A program made the translations under genes and the position numbers. A stretch of DNA of 64,000 nucleotides from positions 3,534,001 to 3,598,000 of the forward strand of contig NZ_JAFBCD010000001.1 of the NCBI RefSeq assembly GCF_016907545.1, written 5' to 3'. This document shows, one piece after another, positions 1 to 7,427 of the stretch (its first letter is position 1; the number at the start of each line of letters is the position of its first letter). Source of the stretch: Paenarthrobacter ilicis (GTDB lineage: Bacteria; Actinomycetota; Actinomycetes; Actinomycetales; Micrococcaceae). The notes under the pieces were generated by a model. It did not search any database. It was given only the letters and a program-made list of their open reading frames with translations, and had not been told where the DNA came from.

Positions 1-2
1 TG

Positions 3-281
3 GCCATCGACGCCCTGGAGGCCGAGGGCAGAACGTGGCGTATTACGTGCAGCACCAAGCAGATCAGCGGAGTACTTGCAGCAGTACGGGCGGGCATCGG
101 AGTAGCTGTGATGCCGGCGTCCCTGGTGCCCGAGGACCTGAAAGTGATCACCCAGCGGTTCGGCCTCCCGCCAGTGGGTGATGTCGACTTCACCTTGATC
201 CGCAACCCGCTGGCCAACGCCGAAGTCATCGATGCCCTCACCCAGGCCATCATGGGCCGGACACTGAGTAAGTCGAACTAG
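3..281 (+). CDS. LysR-type transcriptional regulator, C-terminal part (truncated by window edge)
   Basis: The frame is open from the left edge to a TAG at 279-281, leaving 92 codons with the start outside the window. The peptide reads like the second half of a LysR substrate-binding domain: a beta-strand/helix pair with VRAGIGVAVMPASL, then a short strand with LPPVGDVDFTLIRNP and a final helix. In full-length LysR proteins this part helps form the effector pocket and the dimer interface. The N-terminal winged helix cannot be seen, so the target genes are unknown. The next gene starts 184 bases downstream on the same strand, behind its own operator-like site, so it is probably not in the same transcript. 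Confidence 0.75.
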   Translation, partial: AIDALEAEGRTWRITCSTKQISGVLAAVRAGIGVAVMPASLVPEDLKVITQRFGLPPVGDVDFTLIRNPLANAEVIDALTQAIMGRTLSKSN

Positions 282-434
282 TGGTTGCCGGACGGCCTGC
301 CGCACCCGTTTCCGCCATTTGCACCATGAACCTCGGGTGCGCGGGGCGCGAAAGGGTGCGGTGCCGGCGCGCAACGGGCGCGCCCGGCGGAAAGGGGGGC
401 GTCGGGTCCGCCCACCAATTGATACACCCTTACC

Positions 435-450
435 GGGTAAGCGCATTCCC
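435..450. promoter_or_regulatory. LacI-type operator box upstream of the isomerase at 466
   Basis: The 16-base sequence GGGTAAGCGCATTCCC is imperfectly palindromic around a central GCGC, the usual form of LacI-family operators. Its reverse complement matches the box at 3157-3172 in 15 of 16 positions. It ends 15 bases before the ATG at 466, so a bound repressor would block transcription or early elongation. The matching LacI gene is probably the one at 1979-3016. Confidence 0.6.
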
Positions 451-465
451 GGTATCCTGTGAAGC

Positions 466-1239
466 ATGATCGACCTCACCACGCTGGCTGACCTCACGCC
501 CGGCATTTGTTCCGTCACCCTCCGCGCACAGGGAATCGACGAGGTGGTACGAATTTCCTCGGAGGCAGGCCTGGCGGGAATCGAATGGGGCACCGACGTC
601 CACGTCAGCGATACCGAATCAGCAGCGCACGCGAGGAAGGCCACCGAAGAGGCCGGGATGAAAGTCCTCTCCCTGGGCACTTACTATCGCGTCGGGTCAT
701 CCGGCGATTTCGAGCGCGAGCTGGACCTGGCCGTCGCAGCGGGAGCACCCAGAGTCCGCGTCTGGGCCGGGGAACTGGGCTCAGCTGATGCGGATCAGAA
801 TCATTGGGATGCCGTAGTGGCGGACGCGCGACGCATTGCGGATCTGGCCGGGCAGCGCGGAGTGGCGGTTGCTTTCGAGTATCACGGGAACACCCTCACC
901 GACTCCCCCGGAACCACACTCGACTTGCTGGACCGGGTGAACCACCCCAACGTCGGCACGTACTGGCAGCCCGCCGTCGGACTTTCCGACCAGCAGGCGC
1001 TGGAGTCCCTCCACCAGGTCCTGCCGCATGTGGTGGGCATTCACTGCTTCTCCTGGGGGCCGGAAGCCGAGCGCTTCCCCTTGAGGAACCGGAAATTGCT
1101 GTGGCAGACCGTCACCGATGTCCTGCGGGGCAACGGCACGGACATGGACATCATGCTGGAATTCGTCGAGGACGACCTTCCGGACAACGTGCTCAACGAT
1201 GCTGCCTTCCTGCACACCATCACCCTGGGCGAGGACTAA
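466..1239 (+). CDS. TIM-barrel sugar phosphate isomerase/epimerase family protein
   Basis: A 257-residue protein of the xylose-isomerase-like/AP-endonuclease-2 superfamily, which usually isomerises, epimerises or eliminates sugar substrates with a divalent metal. Features typical of the fold are GIEWGTD early, the strand-end glutamate in FEYHGN near residue 138, HPNVGTYWQP in place of the usual DP-x-N motif, IHCFSW, and a final metal-ligand-like glutamate in MLEFVEDD. The substrate cannot be read from sequence. A LacI-type box just upstream matches boxes in front of the operon at 3234, so it is probably co-regulated with a second TIM-barrel isomerase there. Its TAA overlaps the convergent stop codon of the hydrolase on the other strand. 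Confidence 0.8.
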   Translation: MIDLTTLADLTPGICSVTLRAQGIDEVVRISSEAGLAGIEWGTDVHVSDTESAAHARKATEEAGMKVLSLGTYYRVGSSGDFERELDLAVAAGAPRVRVWAGELGSADADQNHWDAVVADARRIADLAGQRGVAVAFEYHGNTLTDSPGTTLDLLDRVNHPNVGTYWQPAVGLSDQQALESLHQVLPHVVGIHCFSWGPEAERFPLRNRKLLWQTVTDVLRGNGTDMDIMLEFVEDDLPDNVLNDAAFLHTITLGED

Positions 1240-1982
1240 GCCCACATCCGCCCGAGCCACGCGGCGCAGAGCGCGGTCCACTGATCTGCACCGGAAGTTC
1301 CGGCCGCGAGGCCGATGCCGTGGATGCCGTTCGGGAACACGTGCAGCTCCGCGGCAACCCTTGCCCTGCTGAGCGCTCCTGCGTAGGCCAGGCTGTGGCT
1401 GACGGGGACGGATTCGTCGTCGGCCGTGTGCCAGATGAACGCCGGGGGCGTTGCCGGAGTGACGTGCAGTTCGGCAGACAACGCCTGCAGAACATCCGTG
1501 GCTGCATCCGCGCCGGCCAGGTTGTCCACCGACCCCTGATGAACCGCGTCCACGAAGGAAATGACCGGATAGCAGAGGATGCTGAGGTCCGGATGAGCCC
1601 CGGCAAGGTCCAGTGAGGCATCGCCAACGGCAACCCCCACGGACAACGCAGCGGCAAGATGCCCGCCCGCAGAAAAGCCAAGGACGCCCACACGATTCGG
1701 ATCCACAGTGACTCCGTGAGCGCCACTCCGGATCCACAGCATGGCCTGCTTCGCGGCGGCCAGCGGCGCCGGATGCCGATGCGGCGCCACCGGATACCGC
1801 AGCACGAAGGCATGGATGCCCAACGAAGCGAGCCACTCTGCCACGGGTTCGGCCTCGTGGTCAGCCGTTTTCGCGTAGCCTCCGCCGGGCAGTACCAGGA
1901 CCGCTGGCGCCGCCTTGCCGGAACGCCCGACGGCGGGAATCACCGTAAGTCCACGGGGCGCCGTGAGGGGCGGCACTGTCAT
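1236..1982 (-). CDS. alpha/beta hydrolase, esterase/lipase-like (BD-FAE/acetyl esterase type)
   Basis: A 248-residue alpha/beta hydrolase. The oxyanion-hole motif PGGGY is at residues 32-36, the nucleophile elbow GFSAGG puts the catalytic serine at about 104, an Asp-Asp pair lies at 188-189 in HTADDESVP, and the likely catalytic histidine is 221 in NGIHGIGL. There is no signal peptide, so it should act in the cytoplasm. Related enzymes remove acetyl or other acyl groups from sugars. Its ATG overlaps the TGA of the upstream LacI regulator by four bases, indicating one transcript with translational coupling. In context it may deacylate the sugar handled by the neighbouring oxidoreductase/isomerase operon; that substrate is inferred. 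Confidence 0.85.
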   Translation of the reverse strand: MTVPPLTAPRGLTVIPAVGRSGKAAPAVLVLPGGGYAKTADHEAEPVAEWLASLGIHAFVLRYPVAPHRHPAPLAAAKQAMLWIRSGAHGVTVDPNRVGVLGFSAGGHLAAALSVGVAVGDASLDLAGAHPDLSILCYPVISFVDAVHQGSVDNLAGADAATDVLQALSAELHVTPATPPAFIWHTADDESVPVSHSLAYAGALSRARVAAELHVFPNGIHGIGLAAGTSGADQWTALCAAWLGRMWA

Positions 1983-3016
1983 GCCTGCGATTCCACCGGG
2001 GCTTCCGTACTGCGGCGGAGCTTGACCGTGCCGCTCATTGGTGGAGTGTCCGGATCACCCGCTGCGAGCCGGCCCAGGTCCTCCAGGGGAAGGTGCACCG
2101 TGGACAATGCCGGGCGGAAGTCCCGGAGCGTTTCAATGTCGTCAAAGCCAGCGATGGTGGCGTCGCGGGGAATCCACACGCCTTCCGGACGCAATGCCGC
2201 TGTGACTCCTATGGCCATCACATCATTGACGGCAAAGATGCAAAGCCGCCGCTTGGACGACGTGATCCGCGCGGCAAGGGCCTTGCCGGCTTCGTAACCT
2301 CCGGCCCGGTTGAAGCCGGTCCGGACCACCTCAGCCGCTGGACGTCCGGCATCTGCGAGCCCGCGCTGGAACCCCCGGACCCTGTCATCGGAGGTATACA
2401 AGCCCTCAGGCCCGGCAACGATCAGGAAATCGCCATCGTGGGAGGCGGCCAACTCAGAGGCAAGACCGGAAGCGAGTTCCTCGTTGGGAACCTTCACCAC
2501 GTGGTACCCCTCGGTTGCGGACGCACCTACAACCGGGTGGCCAAGCACGCCCACATGCCCGCCGTTGCGGCAGTACCGGTCCAGTTCCGCGGCCAGGAGG
2601 GCGTTTCCTTGCTGATCCTCCGCGCGTTCTGAACGGGATCCGGCAATCACAATGGAGTCTGCACGGCGGGCCGCGAAAGCCGCAACAGCTTCCCGCTCAT
2701 CCGCCGGATCGCCTGACGTGGAGGCCAAGAGCACCATCCGGTTTTGCTGGCGGGCAGCTTCCTGCACGCCACGTGCTATCGCGGAGAAGTAGGGATCGGC
2801 GATGTCGTGGACAATCAGGCCGATGAGCCCGGAGCTGGACTTTGCCAAGGCTTGGGCTTGGGCATTGGGCACATAGCCGAGCTTGTCGGCTGCCTCCCGT
2901 ACCCGCTCGGCAATGCCTTCGGCCGGCTTTCGGGAGGACCCGTTGAGGACCCTGGACGCCGTGGCCAGGGAAACTCCTGCCAAACGGGCTACTTCACTGA
3001 GTGTGCTGGCGGCCAC
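1979..3016 (-). CDS. LacI-family transcriptional regulator of the DUF993 operon
   Basis: A 345-residue LacI/GalR repressor. The helix-turn-helix occupies about residues 4-25 (TLSEVARLAGVSLATASRVL), followed by the hinge helix (YVPNAQAQALA) and a periplasmic-binding-protein-like effector domain with GLIVHDIADPYFSAIARG and the FAVNDVMAIG and IAGFDDIE motifs. It is divergent from the oxidoreductase operon at 3234 with 217 bases between them, holding two LacI-type boxes and a promoter. A third similar box precedes the isomerase at 466. The simplest reading is a local repressor of both units released by a sugar-derived inducer. It is translationally coupled to the hydrolase downstream. Confidence 0.9.
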   Translation of the reverse strand: MAASTLSEVARLAGVSLATASRVLNGSSRKPAEGIAERVREAADKLGYVPNAQAQALAKSSSGLIGLIVHDIADPYFSAIARGVQEAARQQNRMVLLASTSGDPADEREAVAAFAARRADSIVIAGSRSERAEDQQGNALLAAELDRYCRNGGHVGVLGHPVVGASATEGYHVVKVPNEELASGLASELAASHDGDFLIVAGPEGLYTSDDRVRGFQRGLADAGRPAAEVVRTGFNRAGGYEAGKALAARITSSKRRLCIFAVNDVMAIGVTAALRPEGVWIPRDATIAGFDDIETLRDFRPALSTVHLPLEDLGRLAAGDPDTPPMSGTVKLRRSTEAPVESQA

Positions 3017-3107
3017 GCGGCCCTCCTTTTCTGCGAGCGCCTCCTTCGCTGCGAACGCGTCGAGGCTGGCGCTTGAAGAAATTATCGCAGTTCCCTGGCT
3101 CTTTTCC

Positions 3108-3172
3108 GGAAAGCGCTTGCCAAGTCGCCCCGCCGTGTTGCATGATCTTTAGCAATGGGAATGCGCTTTCCC
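3108..3172 (+). promoter_or_regulatory. Promoter with two LacI-type operators for the oxidoreductase-DUF993-isomerase operon
   Basis: A TTGCCA -35 (3118-3123) and a CATGAT -10 (3141-3146) are 17 bases apart. One operator, GGAAAGCGCTTGCC (3108-3121), overlaps the -35 element. A second, GGGAATGCGCTTTCCC (3157-3172), lies just past the expected transcription start. The box centres are 50 bases apart. Two operators bracketing one promoter suggest tight repression by the divergent LacI protein. Elements were read by eye. Confidence 0.6.
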
Positions 3173-3233
3173 ACACACTCGGCATCTACTGCTGCACCGT
3201 AGCGGCAGGCACAACCCAGCACTTGGAGAAAAC

Positions 3234-4403
3234 ATGGGCTTCGAAACAAAGACGATCCGCATCGCCATGAACGGCATCACCGGCCGTATGGGCTACCGCC
3301 AGCACTTGCTGCGGTCCATCCTGCCCATCCGCGATGCCGGTGGCTTCACGCTGGAAGATGGCACCAAGGTTCAGGTTGAACCGATCCTGGTGGGCCGCAA
3401 CGAAGCCAAGATCCGCGAACTCGCCGAGCTCCACAAGGTCTCCGAATGGACCACCGACCTGGACGCCGTCATCGCCGATCCCACCGTTGACATCATCTTC
3501 GACGCTTCCATGACCAGCCTCCGCGCCGCCACATTGAAGAAGGCCATGCGCGCCGGCAAGCACATCTTCACCGAGAAGCCCACGGCCGAGACCCTGGAAG
3601 AGGCAATCGAGCTCGCGCAGATCGGCAAGGACGCCGGCGTCACCGCAGGCGTTGTGCACGACAAGCTGTACCTCCCCGGCCTGGTCAAGCTCCGCCGCCT
3701 GGTGGACGAAGGCTTCTTTGGCCGCATCCTGTCCATCCGCGGCGAGTTCGGCTACTGGGTCTTCGAAGGCGACGTCCAGGCTGCACAGCGCCCCTCCTGG
3801 AACTACCGCAAGGAAGACGGCGGCGGAATGACCACTGACATGTTCTGCCACTGGAACTACGTCCTTGAAGGCATCATCGGCAAGGTCAAGAGCGTCAACG
3901 CCAAGACCGCCACGCACATCCCCGCACGTTGGGACGAGGCCGGCAAGGAATACAAGGCCACCGCGGACGACGCTTCCTACGGCATCTTCGAACTCGAAAC
4001 CCCTGGCGGCGACGACGTCATCGGCCAGATCAACTCTTCCTGGGCCGTTCGCGTCTACCGCGACGAACTGGTTGAGTTCCAGATCGACGGCACGCACGGT
4101 TCCGCCGTCGCCGGTTTGAACAAGTGCGTTGCGCAGCAGCGCGCCCACACCCCCAAGCCTGTTTGGAACCCGGACCTGCCCGTCACGGAATCCTTCCGCA
4201 GCCAGTGGCAGGAAGTTCCCGCCAACGCTGAACTGGACAACGGCTTCAAGCTGCAGTGGGAAGAGTTCCTGCGCGACGTCGTCGCCGGCCGCGAGCACCG
4301 CTTCGGCCTGCTTTCCGCAGCCCGTGGTGTGCAGTTGGCCGAGCTCGGCCTGCAGTCCTCGGCTGAACGCCGCACCATCGACATCCCGGAGATCACCCTC
4401 TAA
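3234..4403 (+). CDS. Gfo/Idh/MocA family oxidoreductase
   Basis: A 389-residue NAD(P)-dependent dehydrogenase. The N-terminal Rossmann fold has a variant dinucleotide motif NGITGRMG (residues 13-20) instead of the usual GxGxxG form, and the family EKP motif at 114-116 (FTEKPTAET), whose lysine is usually catalytic. The second half carries the substrate-domain segment with GGGMTTDMFCHW. Family members oxidise inositols, sugars, anhydrosugars or sugar acids, often to 3-keto products. It is the first gene of a three-gene operon; its TAA shares a base with the ATG of the DUF993 gene. The two TIM-barrel isomerases and the aldolase-like partner suggest an oxidised sugar is then rearranged and cleaved. 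Confidence 0.85.
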   Translation: MGFETKTIRIAMNGITGRMGYRQHLLRSILPIRDAGGFTLEDGTKVQVEPILVGRNEAKIRELAELHKVSEWTTDLDAVIADPTVDIIFDASMTSLRAATLKKAMRAGKHIFTEKPTAETLEEAIELAQIGKDAGVTAGVVHDKLYLPGLVKLRRLVDEGFFGRILSIRGEFGYWVFEGDVQAAQRPSWNYRKEDGGGMTTDMFCHWNYVLEGIIGKVKSVNAKTATHIPARWDEAGKEYKATADDASYGIFELETPGGDDVIGQINSSWAVRVYRDELVEFQIDGTHGSAVAGLNKCVAQQRAHTPKPVWNPDLPVTESFRSQWQEVPANAELDNGFKLQWEEFLRDVVAGREHRFGLLSAARGVQLAELGLQSSAERRTIDIPEITL

Positions 4404-5617
4404 TGACGTCACTGATTCTTCCCACTAACGACGGCGGCACCCGCGAGTACCGCCTTCAGGCGGCCACATCGTGGGCCAGGCCGACTGCTCCCTTGACGGC
4501 CCGCCGCGCCTATGCCGCAGCGCACGTCATCCCTGAGGTTTCCGCGGACAACACCCCCGGCGCCCCGGCCCAGCTCGACTGGGACGCCACCCTGGCGTAC
4601 CGGCACGAGCTGTGGTCCTATGGCTTGGGCGTTGCCGATGCCATGGACACCGCACAGCGCGGCATGGGCCTGGATTGGGCCGCGACCCAGCAGCTCATCA
4701 AGCGGACCGGCACCGAGGCCGCTTCCGTCGTGGCAGCGGGCAACGCCGCCATCGCCGGAAAGTCCGTCCGGGACCTCGTGTCCTGCGGCGCCGGCACGGA
4801 CCAGCTGGACATCGCCACCCTCCCTTCCGGGGCCGCAGGAATCCAGGCTGTCATCGACGCCTACCGCGAGCAGATCGCGGTGGTCAGCGAGGCCGGTCCC
4901 AAGGTCATCCTCATGGCATCCCGCGCCCTGGCCAAGGTTGCCAACGGCGCCGACGACTACCTGCACGTCTACTCGACACTCCTGCACGAAGTTGACCAGC
5001 CCGTCATCCTGCACTGGCTCGGCACCATGTTTGACCCCGCACTGGCAGGCTACTGGGGCTCCGACGACGTCTCTGTGGCCACCGAAACGTTCCTCAGCCT
5101 GATCCGCGAACACTCGGACAAGGTTGACGGCGTAAAGGTTTCGCTGCTGGACGCCTCGCACGAGGTAGCCCTCCGCGCGGCCCTGCCTTCCGGTGTGCGC
5201 TTGTACACCGGGGACGACTTCAACTACCCGGAACTGATCGACGGCGACCAGACGCACCACTCGGACGCCCTGTTGGGCATCTTCGCTGCGATCTACCCGG
5301 CCGCTTCAGCTGCTTTGCAGAAGTACGACGCCGGCCAGGGCGCCGAAGGGCGCGCCATCCTGGACTCCACCCGCGAGCTCGGAAAGCACATCTTCAGCGC
5401 ACCCACGTTCTACTACAAGACCGGGATCGCGTTCATGTCCTGGCTCAACGGCAAGCAGCCCGGTTTCCAGATGGTGGGTGGCCTCCACTCGGGCCGATCG
5501 GTCCTGCACTTGGCCAAGACCTTCGAACTGGCAGACCAGGCGGGCTTGCTGAAGGATCCCTCGCTGGCGGCGTTCCGCATGTCCGACTTCCTGCGGATCA
5601 ACGGAGTAGGCGCATGA
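4403..5617 (+). CDS. DUF993 protein, dihydrodipicolinate-synthase/aldolase-like
   Basis: A 404-residue protein of the DUF993 family, whose members are usually labelled dihydrodipicolinate synthase-like without a known reaction. The predicted barrel includes VILMASRALAKVA, DQPVILHWLG and DGVKVSLLD. Lys245 in the last segment sits where class I aldolases of the DapA type carry their Schiff-base lysine, so a C-C bond cleavage is plausible. The N-terminal 60 residues and the C-terminal segment (KQPGFQMVGGLHSGRS) lie outside a plain DapA barrel. It is longer than DapA (about 300 residues). It overlaps both neighbours by one to four bases, indicating a tightly coupled operon. The substrate is unknown. 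Confidence 0.8.
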   Translation: MTSLILPTNDGGTREYRLQAATSWARPTAPLTARRAYAAAHVIPEVSADNTPGAPAQLDWDATLAYRHELWSYGLGVADAMDTAQRGMGLDWAATQQLIKRTGTEAASVVAAGNAAIAGKSVRDLVSCGAGTDQLDIATLPSGAAGIQAVIDAYREQIAVVSEAGPKVILMASRALAKVANGADDYLHVYSTLLHEVDQPVILHWLGTMFDPALAGYWGSDDVSVATETFLSLIREHSDKVDGVKVSLLDASHEVALRAALPSGVRLYTGDDFNYPELIDGDQTHHSDALLGIFAAIYPAASAALQKYDAGQGAEGRAILDSTRELGKHIFSAPTFYYKTGIAFMSWLNGKQPGFQMVGGLHSGRSVLHLAKTFELADQAGLLKDPSLAAFRMSDFLRINGVGA

Positions 5618-6456
5618 GCACGGACTTCTCACGACTCTCCCTGAACAGCGCCACCACCAAAAAGTGGACGTTGGCCGAAGCCGTTGACGGTTGCGCACGC
5701 GCTGGCATCCCCGCGATCGGGCCGTGGCGTGACCGCGTGGCCGAAGCTGGCTTGGATAAGGCAGCCAAGCTCATCAAGGACGCAGGACTCCGCGTTTCCT
5801 CGTTGTGCCGCGGTGGCTTCTTGACCGCTGCGGACGCCGAGGGACAGGCCGCCGCTTTGGCCGACAACTTTGAGGCCGTCCGCGAAGCAGTAGCGCTGGA
5901 CACCCAGGAACTGTTCCTGGTGGTTGGCGGGCTTGCTCCCGGAGAGAAGGACGTGGTGGCTGCCCGCCAGCGCGTGGCGGACCGGCTCGAGGAACTCGTT
6001 CCCTTCGCCTCCGAAAACGGCATCCGCTTGGTGCTCGAACCCCTGCACCCGATGTACGCCGCGGACCGCGCATTGATCTCCACCCTTGGCCAGGCCCTGG
6101 ATCTCGCCGCGCCGTACGACGTGAAGGCTGTTGGCGTCGCCGTCGACACCTTCCACGTCTGGTGGGACCCGGAACTGAAGGCGCAGATCGAACGTGCCGG
6201 CCGCGAAAACCGCATTGCCTCCTACCAGGTGTGCGATTTCAACCTGCCGATCGCAGCCGATGCACTGCTGTCCCGCGGCATGATGGGCGACGGCGTCATT
6301 GACTTCGCCACTATCGGCACCTGGGTCAGGGACGCCGGATACAAGGGAGACATTGAAGTTGAAATCTTCAACCAGGAAATTTGGGACGCCGATGGCGATA
6401 CCGTCCTGGAAACCATGAAGCAGCGCTACGCGGAGCTCGTCCTCCCGTTCGCCTAA
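5614..6456 (+). CDS. TIM-barrel sugar phosphate isomerase/epimerase family protein
   Basis: A 280-residue protein of the xylose-isomerase-like barrel superfamily and the last gene of the operon; its ATG overlaps the DUF993 stop by four bases. Likely metal ligands are the glutamate in LVLEPLHPMY, the aspartate and histidine in AVDTFHVWWDPE, and the glutamate in DIEVEIFNQEIW; the same arrangement is seen in tagatose/psicose 3-epimerases and IolE-like dehydratases. It is a distant relative of the protein at 466, so the regulon has two different barrel enzymes, perhaps for successive isomerisation or elimination steps on a keto-sugar. Two strong hairpins follow the stop codon. Confidence 0.85.
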   Translation: MSTDFSRLSLNSATTKKWTLAEAVDGCARAGIPAIGPWRDRVAEAGLDKAAKLIKDAGLRVSSLCRGGFLTAADAEGQAAALADNFEAVREAVALDTQELFLVVGGLAPGEKDVVAARQRVADRLEELVPFASENGIRLVLEPLHPMYAADRALISTLGQALDLAAPYDVKAVGVAVDTFHVWWDPELKAQIERAGRENRIASYQVCDFNLPIAADALLSRGMMGDGVIDFATIGTWVRDAGYKGDIEVEIFNQEIWDADGDTVLETMKQRYAELVLPFA

Positions 6457-6462
6457 CAACGT

Positions 6463-6500
6463 GATCCTCCCGCGGATGCCCTAAGCTCCGCGGGAGGATC
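6463..6500 (+). terminator. Hairpin terminator after the DUF993 operon
   Basis: A perfect 13-bp stem (GATCCTCCCGCGG pairing with its complement) encloses a 12-base loop and starts six bases after the stop codon of the last operon gene. There is no strong U tract, but A-rich and then T-rich sequence follows inside the second hairpin. Confidence 0.7.
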
Positions 6501-6503
6501 GCT

Positions 6504-6554
6504 CCAAAAACCAGCGGGTTCCTGCCAAGGTCACGGCAGGGGCCCGCTTTTTGG
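6504..6554. terminator. Second hairpin, bidirectional terminator-like
   Basis: The arms CCAAAAA...GCGGG...TTCCTGCC and GGCAGGGG...CCCGC...TTTTTGG pair with one small bulge. The outer A/T runs make the stem followed by a U run on either strand, as expected between the convergent isomerase operon and haemoglobin gene. Confidence 0.65.
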
Positions 6555-6568
6555 TGCCCGGGAGCTGC

Positions 6569-6680
6569 CAAGGGCGTGCCGCCACCACCCACTTTGACGT
6601 CCCCACTGAGGAGACACGCCGCTGGGAGGGTGCTTCTCCCGGGTTGAAGGCTGAAACAAGGTGGTGGCGGCACACCCTTG
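6569..6680. repeat. Long inverted repeat, 21-bp arms around a 70-base spacer
   Basis: The left arm (6569-6589) and right arm (6660-6680) match as reverse complements in 20 of 21 positions; the core is GTGCCGCCACCACC. It sits between convergent genes, with no open frame that looks coding. The size and arms resemble a small non-autonomous mobile element or structured repeat, but no target-site duplication could be recognised and no second copy was seen in the window. Confidence 0.6.
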
Positions 6681-6699
6681 TTGGGGAGGGATCCGGGCT

Positions 6700-7149
6700 T
6701 CAGCCTGGAACCAGACCGCCCCACGACCATTGGGGTATCCGCAGCCCGGACGGGACGTCGTCAGCAGAACGCTCGTAGCGGGCCATGCTGTTGTTGGTGG
6801 CCCAAGCGAAGTAGTCATGAAGGGTTTCGCGGAGCGGGTCAGCTGTCACTCCTACATCTGTCAGCGCTTGGTCAAAGCACTCGATCGCCCGCCTATTCAT
6901 CTCTTCATGAGGACCGTTTCCACTGTGCATCTTCACAACAGAGGTCTGGTCACCGTAGTTTCCCGAGTACAGCCGCGGACCACCCAAAGCCTCGCCCCAG
7001 TAGGCCGCCAGACGCTGGACATGCTCAGGGTGCACCCCGTGACGGAAGGCATGGCCCACCACCTCGTCCTCAACCACCCTGACGTGCCACGCTTGAGCCA
7101 GACCCAGAAGGAAGTCCGTACCGCCAGCCGCCTCGTACACCGTTTGCAT
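6700..7149 (-). CDS. Truncated haemoglobin, group II-like
   Basis: A 149-residue globin of the truncated 2-on-2 type. It begins VYEAAGG, the usual opening of the family, and has the helix E segment RLAAYWGEALGGP, the candidate proximal histidine H75 in VKMHSGNG, and Trp116 in HDYFAWATNN at the position of the TrpG8 that marks group II. The C-terminal tail continues about 20 residues past the last helix (PQWSWGG). Such proteins bind O2, NO or other small ligands in the cytoplasm; the exact role is not known from context. It is convergent with the isomerase operon and is transcribed alone or with the genes upstream at 7204-8522. Confidence 0.85.
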   Translation of the reverse strand: MQTVYEAAGGTDFLLGLAQAWHVRVVEDEVVGHAFRHGVHPEHVQRLAAYWGEALGGPRLYSGNYGDQTSVVKMHSGNGPHEEMNRRAIECFDQALTDVGVTADPLRETLHDYFAWATNNSMARYERSADDVPSGLRIPQWSWGGLVPG

Positions 7150-7203
7150 GGTGAAACCATGGCACGAGTTCAGCCCGGACGGGAAGCTTCAGCGCTGCCG
7201 AAT

Positions 7204-7413
7204 TCAGGAGGCTTGTGCAGCGAGGTGCACCTTGGCCTTCGGCAGTCCGATAAAGGTGACGGAGCCGCCGTCGCGCCCTTCCAGTTCAAGCCTGATGTTG
7301 CCTGAACCCTCTTGGGGTTCCACGGAGTTGACCCGGAAAGTCTGGCCACCGATCCGGAGACTATCCCCGCCCTTGACGGCTTTGAGCTTCTTCTGTTGCA
7401 TGCCGGCACTCAT
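7204..7413 (-). CDS. Small hypothetical protein, 69 residues
   Basis: Not recognised. The chosen ATG at 7413 has AAGGTGG six bases upstream; a GTG 15 bases further out, overlapping the YihY stop codon, is a possible alternative. The product starts with a basic segment (QQKKLKAVKGG) and is then mostly beta-strand-like, alternating as in IGGQTFRVNSVEP...GNIRLELEGRDGGSVTFIGLP. It has no signal peptide or membrane segment. Its close spacing to the YihY gene suggests a shared transcript. The codon pattern matches its neighbours, which supports it being real. Confidence 0.55.
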   Translation of the reverse strand: MSAGMQQKKLKAVKGGDSLRIGGQTFRVNSVEPQEGSGNIRLELEGRDGGSVTFIGLPKAKVHLAAQAS

Positions 7414-7427
7414 CGCGGCCACCTTCA

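Noticed and set aside
281..469. Short open frame between the LysR end and the first isomerase
   Set aside because: It is GTG-started, Arg/Gly-rich, has no ribosome-binding site, and covers the operator for the next gene; it looks like a chance frame in GC-rich DNA.
781..2632. Long open frames antisense or in alternate frames to the isomerase, hydrolase and LacI genes
   Set aside because: Their products are rich in Arg, Gly, Pro and Ser in the manner of shadow frames, and the opposite strands encode recognisable families.
6551..7305. Plus-strand frames over the haemoglobin gene and the inverted repeat
   Set aside because: The minus strand holds a clear truncated haemoglobin with TrpG8 and a candidate proximal His; the plus-strand peptides match nothing and lack ribosome-binding sites.
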